Origin: Deltaproteobacteria bacterium
GTDB taxonomy: Bacteria; Desulfobacterota; JADFXK01
Reading direction: 5' to 3'
DNA length: 6,220 nucleotides
NCBI GenBank assembly: GCA_015233285.1
Contig: JADFYA010000229.1
Span: 1 to 6,220, forward strand
Shown: positions 1 to 4,054 of the stretch, piece by piece
How positions within the stretch are numbered: the stretch's first letter is position 1
Layout: each line of letters begins with the position of its first letter
Position numbers and translations under genes: made by a program
Notes under the pieces: generated by a model
What the model saw: only the letters and a program-made list of their open reading frames with translations
Database searches by the model: none
Told to the model about the DNA's origin: nothing

Positions 1-1099
1 GAACGGGATAGTGATTGATATTCCTATTTAAGTATTTGATTTCAGAATTAGACACACCCTTTAACTGGAAACTCTCAATCATCACATTCCGCCGGAGGCT
101 TCGATCATATGCCGCCATCCCCCCTTTTTGCGGTTTCTCCGGGCTGTTGGCCGTGACCTCCATGACCATTCGGTACCCGTCGTCTCTCGCCCTCAAGGCC
201 AGGGCCAAGGCGGGCAAGTCTAGAGCCCCGGTCAAATAACTCAGGTCTTCTATGTTAAAAGAAATCTTGTCATCCATTCGATCTAGAATATCAAAGAATT
301 GCTCGGCCTTCAGTAGAACCGGCCGCCAGTCTTGATGGGGATCTAAGTAAAAAACTTGATCATCGATGGTCTCTTGCATGACCATTTGACCATGGTTATG
401 CAGCAGGGCCGGCGAATCCGGGGAAAAAGAGAACTGGCGGCCGTCATAGGTAACACCATGAAATGCCTCTTGAATCATAAAGAGAGTATTCTGTGGTCTG
501 AAGCCAAAAAAGTCTGCCGCGACAAATTCATTTACGATTCTTTCGGCCGATGTCTGATTGACGATGACGAGCATCACCTGGTTGGCCAGGACTTCCGCCT
601 GGTCTAGGCCGGCTTTCCGGGCTAGTTCGGATATCTCAAAGGATATCTGGAGCATATGTCTGGCACCTAGAGACAGTTGGAGCAGTTCCGACGGCGCTAT
701 TCTGATATCTTTTTCGACTTCTTTCACCGTGGCGCCCATAAATTCGGCTAAGTTATCAAGAGTTATTGACTCCGCTATATTTATTAAGAATTTTATCCCT
801 AATTTTAGTCTGGTCGCTTCGCCGGCTGCGGCGTGTTCGAAAAGGACTCGGCCGTTAAGGATGGCTTGCCTGGCGGGTTCAAGGTCTTCATTGCTCATAT
901 GCCGGGCATCAAGATAGGCCATCCCTTGGGGAGGTGATAATTGATCTAGTCGAGGGTAAACGTTGATGTCATCAATGGCTGCCGCAATTTCCTCCAAAGA
1001 AAGAAAAGAAGAAAGCTTCCGGGCAGCCAACCGTAAACAAGACTCTCGATAGGTGGTCAGACTGGACAGGTCTACTTGAAAGTGATCAGCTTGATTCAT
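1..1099 (-). CDS. UDPGP-family (UTP--sugar-1-phosphate uridylyltransferase-like) protein, 3' end cut by window
   Basis: Only the first 366 residues are visible; the frame is open to the left edge. By family, it would transfer UMP from UTP to a sugar 1-phosphate, making a UDP-sugar in the cytoplasm. Visible matches: a degenerate nucleotide-binding loop AAAGEATRLKLG (about residues 90-101, compare AGGxGTRLG), FFGF near 197-200 followed by a hydrophobic strand and FMIQ, a LLHNHGQ segment (232-238, where the family has its glycine-rich GNGG-like turn), PEKPQKGG (320-327, compare the KxPxxKGG segment) followed by an IES strand, and LNRNINHYPV at the visible end (compare FNTNN). The N-terminal 80 residues look helical and lineage-specific. 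The ATG at 1097-1099 is preceded by GGAG with 5 bases between, so the start is well supported. It overlaps the stop of an upstream mini-ORF as ATGA. The exact sugar cannot be read from sequence. The loop departs from the consensus, so a non-catalytic or altered-specificity member is possible. Confidence 0.68.
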   Translation of the reverse strand, partial: MNQADHFQVDLSSLTTYRESCLRLAARKLSSFLSLEEIAAAIDDINVYPRLDQLSPPQGMAYLDARHMSNEDLEPARQAILNGRVLFEHAAAGEATRLKLGIKFLINIAESITLDNLAEFMGATVKEVEKDIRIAPSELLQLSLGARHMLQISFEISELARKAGLDQAEVLANQVMLVIVNQTSAERIVNEFVAADFFGFRPQNTLFMIQEAFHGVTYDGRQFSFSPDSPALLHNHGQMVMQETIDDQVFYLDPHQDWRPVLLKAEQFFDILDRMDDKISFNIEDLSYLTGALDLPALALALRARDDGYRMVMEVTANSPEKPQKGGMAAYDRSLRRNVMIESFQLKGVSNSEIKYLNRNINHYPV

Positions 1100-1203
1100 G
1101 CCGTCTCCATAAGTTGCTCGATTAGTCTGGATGCGGTATGGCGACCCATCCAGCGATTTGCCGGCCGGTGTATTTGCCGTGGAGTAACGTTGTGGGTCAA
1201 CAA
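1096..1203 (-). CDS. possible 35-codon small protein overlapping the UDPGP-like start
   Basis: Not recognised. The frame begins with tandem TTG codons (1201-1203, 1198-1200) and ends at TGA 1096-1098, which overlaps the downstream ATG in an ATGA arrangement typical of translational coupling. AAGGA (1211-1215) lies 7 bases before the first TTG, good ribosome-binding-site spacing. The product is short and basic (HRPANRWMGRHTASRL in the middle) with an amphipathic-looking tail IEQLMETA, and no membrane segment. It follows a TAA codon in the same frame as the preceding mini-ORF. It could be a coupled leader peptide that gates translation of the UDPGP-like gene, a small protein, or the tail of an interrupted longer gene. 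The frame is short enough to be chance; the SD and the ATGA overlap are the main support. Confidence 0.38.
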   Translation of the reverse strand: MLTHNVTPRQIHRPANRWMGRHTASRLIEQLMETA

Positions 1204-1338
1204 TTAATTTTCCTTGGATATTTTTTTCAGCAGCGTCGAGGTGGCCTGGCCCAAACACGGTTGGACAAAGATAATAAATACGGTCAGAAAATATGACTCA
1301 AGAATCCAGACCAGGTTGGACCGTTTGCCCTGTTCCAG
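1204..1338 (-). CDS. possible 44-residue single-span membrane protein with CTG start
   Basis: Not recognised. The frame encodes about 44 residues: a charged N-terminus (EQGKRSN), one hydrophobic stretch (LVWILESYFLTVFIIFV, about residues 9-25) long enough to cross the membrane, then a short basic tail (LLKKISKEN) ending at TAA 1204-1206. No ATG, GTG or TTG lies before the hydrophobic segment in this frame, but AAAGGAG at 1345-1351 stands exactly 6 bases before a CTG codon (1336-1338). CTG is a rare but documented bacterial start. The frame is closed a few codons further upstream by TAA. A pure-chance hydrophobic run in AT-rich DNA is the main alternative; the near-perfect SD argues for translation. 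A candidate promoter at 1397-1425 would serve this ORF, the next one and the UDPGP-like gene as one operon. Confidence 0.36.
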   Translation of the reverse strand: MEQGKRSNLVWILESYFLTVFIIFVQPCLGQATSTLLKKISKEN

Positions 1339-1396
1339 CGCCGGCTCCTTTGGTTGAAGTTAAGACAAATGATCTATCCATGAGTTAAGTTTTTAA

Positions 1397-1425
1397 GATT
1401 TACAGGAAAACAGCATCATTTTCAA
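1397..1425 (-). promoter_or_regulatory. candidate sigma-70 promoter for the minus-strand UDPGP operon
   Basis: Read on the minus strand: TTGAAA (1420-1425, 5 of 6 consensus bases), a 17-base spacer, then TAAATC (1397-1402, 3 of 6). Transcription would begin near 1390, ahead of the two mini-ORFs and the UDPGP-like gene. The -10 is poor, so confidence is limited. Confidence 0.35.
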
Positions 1426-1442
1426 GTTTTTTCTTAATATTC

Positions 1443-1471
1443 TTGACAGCCGATTAAGATGATGGTAATAG
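1443..1471 (+). promoter_or_regulatory. candidate sigma-70 promoter, plus strand
   Basis: A perfect TTGACA at 1443-1448 is followed after 17 bases by TAATAG at 1466-1471 (3 of 6). It faces the tRNA pair, with about 220 bases of leader, and is back-to-back with the minus-strand candidate at 1397-1425. It may drive the tRNAs from a distance or a small RNA in 1478-1665. Confidence 0.35.
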
Positions 1472-1515
1472 CATCCAAGTGTTCGGCGGGACTGTAACAG
1501 CGTGGCCGACCCCAG

Positions 1516-1563
1516 CCGGCGACGATCTCATTAAGGACAAAAATAAAAACAATCGTCATCCGG
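1516..1563. repeat. inverted repeat / stem-loop with A-rich loop
   Basis: CCGG (1516-1519), one base, GACGAT (1521-1526), a 25-base A-rich loop, ATCGTC (1552-1557), two bases, CCGG (1560-1563). This gives about ten pairs interrupted by a small internal loop. There is no T-run after it on either strand, so it is not a terminator. It may be an RNA structure or a binding site. Confidence 0.4.
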
Positions 1564-1580
1564 AGCAAAACAAAAAAATA

Positions 1581-1608
1581 TTGACGCCAGGGTGCAGCCG
1601 GCGATAAT
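1581..1608 (+). promoter_or_regulatory. likely promoter of the tRNA-Lys/tRNA-Glu operon
   Basis: TTGACG (1581-1586, 5 of 6), a 16-base spacer, then GATAAT (1603-1608, 5 of 6). Transcription would begin near 1615, about 85 bases before tRNA-Lys. The stretch just after the -10 (TACTCGCCTC) is GC-rich in part, as is common for stable-RNA promoters. This is the best promoter match in the window along with 2166-2194. Confidence 0.58.
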
Positions 1609-1629
1609 TACTCGCCTCTACCAACCGCC

Positions 1630-1665
1630 CCATTAAAACTGGTGGTCACGGTTAATGGTGTTTTT
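1630..1665 (+). terminator. weak hairpin with T-run in the tRNA leader
   Basis: CCATTAA (1630-1636) pairs with TTAATGG (1652-1658) across a 15-base loop, followed by TG and TTTTT (1661-1665). The stem is AT-rich and short, so it is a weak terminator at best. Its position downstream of two plus-strand promoters and 33 bases before tRNA-Lys suggests either the end of a short RNA or a leader structure. Confidence 0.3.
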
Positions 1666-1698
1666 AGTCGCTAGCCCGAATCATGTTATTGCCAGTTC

Positions 1699-1774
1699 GG
1701 GCCGTTAACTCAGTCGGTAGAGTATCTGCCTTTTAAGCAGAGAGTCACTGGTTCGAATCCAGTACGGCCCACCA
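1699..1774 (+). tRNA. tRNA-Lys (anticodon UUU)
   Basis: A complete 76-base cloverleaf. The acceptor stem is GGGCCGT paired with ACGGCCC, the D stem ACTC/GAGT, the anticodon stem TCTGC/GCAGA with loop CTTTTAA (anticodon TTT at 1732-1734), and the T stem ACTGG/CCAGT with loop TTCGAAT. The discriminator base is A and CCA is encoded. UUU reads both lysine codons AAA and AAG. It is followed after 50 bases by tRNA-Glu in the same direction, so the two are probably one transcript. I saw no copy of its 3' end elsewhere in the window that would mark an integration site. Confidence 0.97.
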
Positions 1775-1783
1775 TATTAGAAA

Positions 1784-1808
1784 ACAGGTGTTGATCTCAA
1801 TAACCTGT
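1784..1808 (+). repeat. short inverted repeat between the two tRNAs
   Basis: ACAGGT (1784-1789) and ACCTGT (1803-1808) form a 6-bp stem with a 13-base loop in the 50-base spacer. No T-run follows, so read-through to tRNA-Glu is expected. It may help expose the tRNA ends for RNase cleavage. Confidence 0.35.
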
Positions 1809-1824
1809 GTTATTATATAGGTAC

Positions 1825-1902
1825 GTCCCCATCGTCTAGCCTGGTCCAGGACACCGGCCTTTCACGTCGGCAACACCGGTTCAAATCCGGTTGGGGACGC
1901 CA
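1825..1902 (+). tRNA. tRNA-Glu (anticodon UUC)
   Basis: A complete 78-base cloverleaf. The acceptor stem is GTCCCCA paired with TGGGGAC, the D stem GTC/GAC with a long D loop containing TGGT, the anticodon stem CCGGC/GTCGG (one G-U pair) with loop CTTTCAC (anticodon TTC at 1861-1863), and the T stem ACCGG/CCGGT with loop TTCAAAT. The discriminator is G and CCA is encoded. It reads GAA and GAG. In many bacteria this tRNA also feeds tetrapyrrole synthesis through glutamyl-tRNA reductase. It is second in the tRNA pair, and an intrinsic terminator follows about 80 bases downstream. Confidence 0.97.
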
Positions 1903-1942
1903 AATCAACCAAACAAATTAACAAGATAAGTTTTTAAAACAA

Positions 1943-1957
1943 CCAGAATCCTTCTGG
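1943..1957 (+). repeat. tight hairpin downstream of tRNA-Glu
   Basis: CCAGAA (1943-1948) and TTCTGG (1952-1957) form a perfect 6-bp stem with a TCC loop. There is no T-run. It sits in the tRNA trailer before the terminator and may be a trimming barrier. Confidence 0.4.
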
Positions 1958-1979
1958 ACATAAAAGCGGACACACAATT

Positions 1980-2010
1980 AACCCTTGAGGCTCAGGCTTG
2001 CAAGGGTTTT
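1980..2010 (+). terminator. intrinsic terminator of the tRNA operon
   Basis: AACCCTTG (1980-1987) pairs perfectly with CAAGGGTT (2001-2008), and the transcript continues TTTTTGGTTTT. This is a classic Rho-independent terminator, 78 bases after tRNA-Glu. The loop contains AGGCT twice in tandem. Confidence 0.85.
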
Positions 2011-2047
2011 TGGTTTTCATGAGGGTCGAATTAAGGCTGGTGCGTAG

Positions 2048-2086
2048 GCCTCTGCTTCAGGGGCATTTCTTGCGTTTTTTGTTCGT
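2048..2086 (+). terminator. second, weaker hairpin with T-run
   Basis: GCCTCTG (2048-2054) pairs with CAGGGGC (2058-2064), with one G-U pair and a CTT loop. TTTTTT follows, but only after a gap of about ten bases, so it may be a backup terminator or an incidental hairpin. Confidence 0.3.
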
Positions 2087-2165
2087 GGACTCCTTATGAT
2101 CCCCGCCACTCCATACATTCTGTAGATTAACGGGAGTGCTCTATACGAGGGCACCTGGCCTGTGC

Positions 2166-2194
2166 TTGCTTTTTATGACGGATTCCTGTATAAT
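2166..2194 (+). promoter_or_regulatory. promoter of the HicAB-like three-gene operon
   Basis: TTGCTT (2166-2171, 3 of 6), a 17-base spacer, then a perfect TATAAT (2189-2194). Transcription would start near 2201, about 115-125 bases before the first gene. HicB-like proteins often repress their own promoter, so the inverted repeat at 2107-2138 just upstream could be an operator, although its position upstream of the -35 is not typical of one. Confidence 0.52.
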
Positions 2195-2313
2195 GTTACT
2201 TAATCCTGGCCGGATAATCTCTGGCACACCATGGTTTATGAACGCTTAAGGCCCCTGATGCCGCCGAGCAATATATATCAGACGTATGAAACGATTGAGA
2301 TGTTAAAAGAAGG

Positions 2314-2670
2314 GTGGGGAAAACAGTGGATGCCGATGATTCCCAAAAAACGATAGTGACCTATGTCATTTCAGAGGATATCAAAGATTGTCACATAAAT
2401 GGCGCCTGGGCAAGCGCCGTTGCCGGACGTGACGAGATAACTATATATCCATATTGCGAAAGACCCCCGCTTCCCCAGAGAACTATTTATGATGCAACTG
2501 GTGATCCTCCCCAACATGAATTTAGCTGCACGATGGAGCGCCATGTCCAGACTAGTCTAATTATGAACCTTCAGACAGCCATCGGCATTCGGGATGCATT
2601 GACCATGAAGATTGATTTCTTGATGAAGGCGAGGGATGATGATGGATTACCTGGGAATGAAAAGGATTGA
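2314..2670 (+). CDS. small conserved-type protein of unknown function, first gene of HicAB-like operon
   Basis: It is 118 residues from the GTG at 2314 or 114 from the in-frame GTG at 2326. The second is better placed: GGGGA (2316-2320) lies 5 bases before it, whereas the first overlaps its own purine-rich run. The protein is acidic and apparently cytoplasmic, with no signal or membrane segment. The pattern NGAWASAVAGRDEIxIxPYxERPPLP (about residues 29-54) followed by a helical C-terminus resembles, from memory, small uncharacterised proteins with an ANGAxGGxTPRGEI signature, broadly like the DUF3467 type; I cannot confirm this. The last 35 bases overlap the next ORF, indicating co-translation. 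Its position ahead of HicB/HicA-like genes makes it a possible accessory to that module. No function is assigned. Confidence 0.6.
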   Translation: MGKTVDADDSQKTIVTYVISEDIKDCHINGAWASAVAGRDEITIYPYCERPPLPQRTIYDATGDPPQHEFSCTMERHVQTSLIMNLQTAIGIRDALTMKIDFLMKARDDDGLPGNEKD

Positions 2671-3133
2671 GTCCACCGATACCAGGAAGCCCTTGGCGTC
2701 TTTAAGAGAAAATTCAGTGCCAACCAGCCCCTATCGTAGGTTGGACATATCTGCCGGCGATTCCACGAGCTTTATCAACAAACGAATTGCCAACATCAAG
2801 GGCGATCTTGCTAAAATGATCAGTACGTTCGAATGCCCTCAAAAATCTTCTTTTAGTATTGTCAAGATCCAACGTTTGGTCTCAATGAATTTGACCACTC
2901 CTTTAGATGTAATTGTCGAACCAGACGGAGACGGTGTTATTGCCAATGCTGTTGATTTTCCTGTGTATGGCTCGGGAGATGACGTCATCGATGCTTTAGA
3001 AATGTTGAAGCGAGATATTGAATCCCTGTATCATGATCTAATGGAAGATGACAATCTTGCTTCGGAATGGCTTCAGGTGAAACAATTCCTTAAAGAAAGG
3101 ATAATTGCTCCCGATGAAAAGCGCCAAGTTTGA
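2636..3133 (+). CDS. HicB-like antitoxin-domain protein with possible N-terminal extension
   Basis: HicB antitoxins have a degenerate RNase H-like fold, bind and neutralise HicA, and often repress their operon. The HicB-like part starts at the in-frame ATG 2885 (residue 84): PLDVIVEPDGDGVIANAVDFPVYGSGDDVIDALE matches the family pattern of a strand, an acidic turn with DG, a second strand, then a G-D/E-A helix. It ends with a helical tail (SLYHDLMEDDN, FLKERI). From 2885 alone it would be 82 residues, normal for a short HicB, but that ATG has no SD. The ATGs at 2636/2639/2642 follow GAGGG and would add about 83 unassigned, polar residues and overlap the previous gene by 35 bases. I give the long form because of the SD and the uninterrupted frame; the short form is equally plausible. 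There is no visible C-terminal helix-turn-helix or ribbon-helix-helix domain. The end overlaps the next gene by 20 bases. Confidence 0.65.
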   Translation: MMMDYLGMKRIESTDTRKPLASLRENSVPTSPYRRLDISAGDSTSFINKRIANIKGDLAKMISTFECPQKSSFSIVKIQRLVSMNLTTPLDVIVEPDGDGVIANAVDFPVYGSGDDVIDALEMLKRDIESLYHDLMEDDNLASEWLQVKQFLKERIIAPDEKRQV

Positions 3134-3389
3134 TACCCACGATATTATAAGAGTATGTAAGAATAAGTTAGATATAACATTTAGAGATGGTAAAGAACAA
3201 AATGGCTGGTTTCTCCTCCAAGGGGTCAAAAAAGCCCGCATAACTATTCCGAAGGGGAGAAAACCGGTCCCTCTCAACACATACAAATCAATGGCCAGAC
3301 AACTGTTATTGTCCGTCGATGAATTCGATGAACTCATAGAATGCACCGTAACAAAAAGAGCATATGAACAATTGGTAAGCGAAAGATAG
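3114..3389 (+). CDS. HicA-like (YcfA-type) small protein lacking the catalytic histidine
   Basis: It is 91 residues from the ATG at 3114; a TTG at 3105 with AAAGG four bases upstream would add three residues. HicA toxins are small dsRNA-binding-fold mRNA ribonucleases. Matches: an N-terminal helix (HDIIRVCKNK), a hairpin, then a strand ARITIPKG (41-48, compare VTVPxHG), and LNTYKSMARQLLLSVDEFDELI (55-75, compare the TLRSIxKQAGLSxEEFxxLL helix pair). The GSHH segment that carries the catalytic His is replaced by EQNGWFLLQG (28-37), and the only His in the protein is residue 9. This suggests a different activity, a target-binding protein or a non-toxic relative. It overlaps the HicB-like gene by 20 bases, in antitoxin-first order. 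Its DNA is strikingly AT-rich (19 G+C in 3121-3180). Confidence 0.58.
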   Translation: MKSAKFDTHDIIRVCKNKLDITFRDGKEQNGWFLLQGVKKARITIPKGRKPVPLNTYKSMARQLLLSVDEFDELIECTVTKRAYEQLVSER

Positions 3390-3521
3390 CAAGGTGTTTT
3401 TTCTTCTTCAAGTTCATGGTGCTGAATCGACGATCGGCTTTCATCAGGAGCGCAAGCTTTATTTTTAAAATATGTCGTCTCTGACGTTTCTGTCTCGTCA
3501 AACTACCCAATCCCAAACGCC
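3390..3521 (+). other. spacer between HicA-like and NlpC genes with a weak -10
   Basis: A T/C-rich run (TTTTTTCTTCTTC) follows the HicA-like stop without a convincing hairpin. TAAAAT at 3466-3471 is a fair -10 element with no acceptable -35 at 16-18 bases. The lipoprotein gene may start its own transcript here, or be read through from the upstream operon. Confidence 0.3.
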
Positions 3522-4040
3522 ATGACTAAACAATCCATAACAGCATTGACTCTTGCAGCGGCCCTGGCCCTCATCTTACTGGCTGGTTGTGCCAGCCACA
3601 AAACTTTGCCTGGTGAGAGTGAAGCAGACACCAAAAGGGGCCGGATGGCGGTTCGGGTGGTCAAGACCGCCCGGAGTCAGTTGGGGAATCATTACAGCGT
3701 GGGCGGCACAGGTCCTCAAAAAGGATTTGACTGTTCCGGCTTTGTCCAATGGGTCTATGCCCAACACCGCGTCCCTGTCCCCAGAACCACCGAAGATCAA
3801 CTCAAGACTGGTGAGAAGATAAAGAAAGATGATCTCCAGCCGGCTGACCTGATTTTCTTCAATATCAACAAAGGGGACTTCTTTTCCTTTTTCCGCAAAG
3901 GAAACCTGCATGTGGGACTGTATACGGGAAAAGGCAAATTCATTCATTCCCCCCGGACGGGTGAACATGTCAGGGAAGAATATCTTGAGGAAAAATATTG
4001 GGAAAAAAGATACATCGGATCACGAAGAATTCTGAAGTAA
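3522..4040 (+). CDS. NlpC/P60-family lipoprotein, predicted cell-wall endopeptidase
   Basis: A complete 172-residue lipoprotein. Residues 1-22 are a signal peptide with a lipobox L-A-G-C ending at Cys23, where diacylglycerol would be attached, so the mature protein is anchored in the envelope (with Ala at +2, probably the outer membrane). The rest is one NlpC/P60 cysteine peptidase domain: catalytic Cys71 in FDCSGF, His130 in LHVGLYTG, and His142 in FIHSP as the third residue. PADLIFF (107-113) is the usual strand before the His. By family it cleaves D-gamma-glutamyl-diaminopimelate bonds in peptidoglycan stem peptides, as in Spr/NlpC proteins of similar size. Between strand and His it has an aromatic/basic insert (NINKGDFFSFFRKG). 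There is no SH3 domain, typical of the single-domain Gram-negative form. No clear SD precedes the ATG. It ends 14 bases from the convergent kinase gene. Confidence 0.93.
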   Translation: MTKQSITALTLAAALALILLAGCASHKTLPGESEADTKRGRMAVRVVKTARSQLGNHYSVGGTGPQKGFDCSGFVQWVYAQHRVPVPRTTEDQLKTGEKIKKDDLQPADLIFFNINKGDFFSFFRKGNLHVGLYTGKGKFIHSPRTGEHVREEYLEEKYWEKRYIGSRRILK

Positions 4041-4054
4041 AGCCTGGAAGGTAA

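Larger units (their letters stand above)
1382..1698. other. intergenic region with divergent promoters and hairpins, no convincing gene
   Basis: I see no protein-coding frame with a ribosome-binding site here. It holds the two back-to-back promoter candidates (1397-1425 minus, 1443-1471 plus), a stem-loop at 1516-1563, a second plus-strand promoter at 1581-1608, and a 7-bp hairpin followed by five T residues at 1630-1665. The ten-base word CAGCCGGCGA occurs twice (1513-1522 and 1595-1604). Confidence 0.6.
1903..2313. other. gene-free stretch between tRNA-Glu and the HicAB-like operon
   Basis: No supported coding frame. It holds the hairpin at 1943-1957, the terminator at 1980-2010, a weaker hairpin at 2048-2064, and an interrupted inverted repeat CACTCC/GGAGTG (2107-2112 and 2133-2138) with an inner TACA/TGTA. 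A TATAAT promoter for the next operon lies at 2166-2194. GGACATAAAAGCGGACA at 1956-1972 contains GGACA twice and resembles some insertion-sequence ends, but no transposase is present. Confidence 0.6.

Noticed and set aside
15..917. Three plus-strand open frames (15-239, 356-607, 558-917)
   Set aside because: They lie antisense to the UDPGP-like gene, which has a continuous 366-codon frame, an SD and family motifs. Their translations look like nothing known.
1298..1381. A 27-codon minus-strand ORF starting at ATG 1381
   Set aside because: No SD, it overlaps the hydrophobic mini-ORF in another frame, and its Gly/Thr-rich translation is unremarkable. Joining it to that frame would require a frameshift with no visible slippery site.
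1791..1819. Promoter-like TTGATC-N17-TATATA directly before tRNA-Glu
   Set aside because: Transcription would begin at about the first base of the mature tRNA, leaving no leader for processing. Co-transcription from upstream is more likely.
1699..1902. tRNA pair as a phage/island attachment site
   Set aside because: No integrase gene and no repeat of either tRNA 3' end elsewhere in the window.
2019..2099. A 26-codon plus-strand ORF just after the tRNA terminator
   Set aside because: No ribosome-binding site, and it lies across a hairpin; most likely chance.
3038..3968. Minus-strand frames at 3038-3346, 3334-3516 and 3576-3968, and a plus frame at 3553-3822
   Set aside because: They overlap the HicB/HicA-like and NlpC genes in other frames, have no SD, and have no recognisable product.
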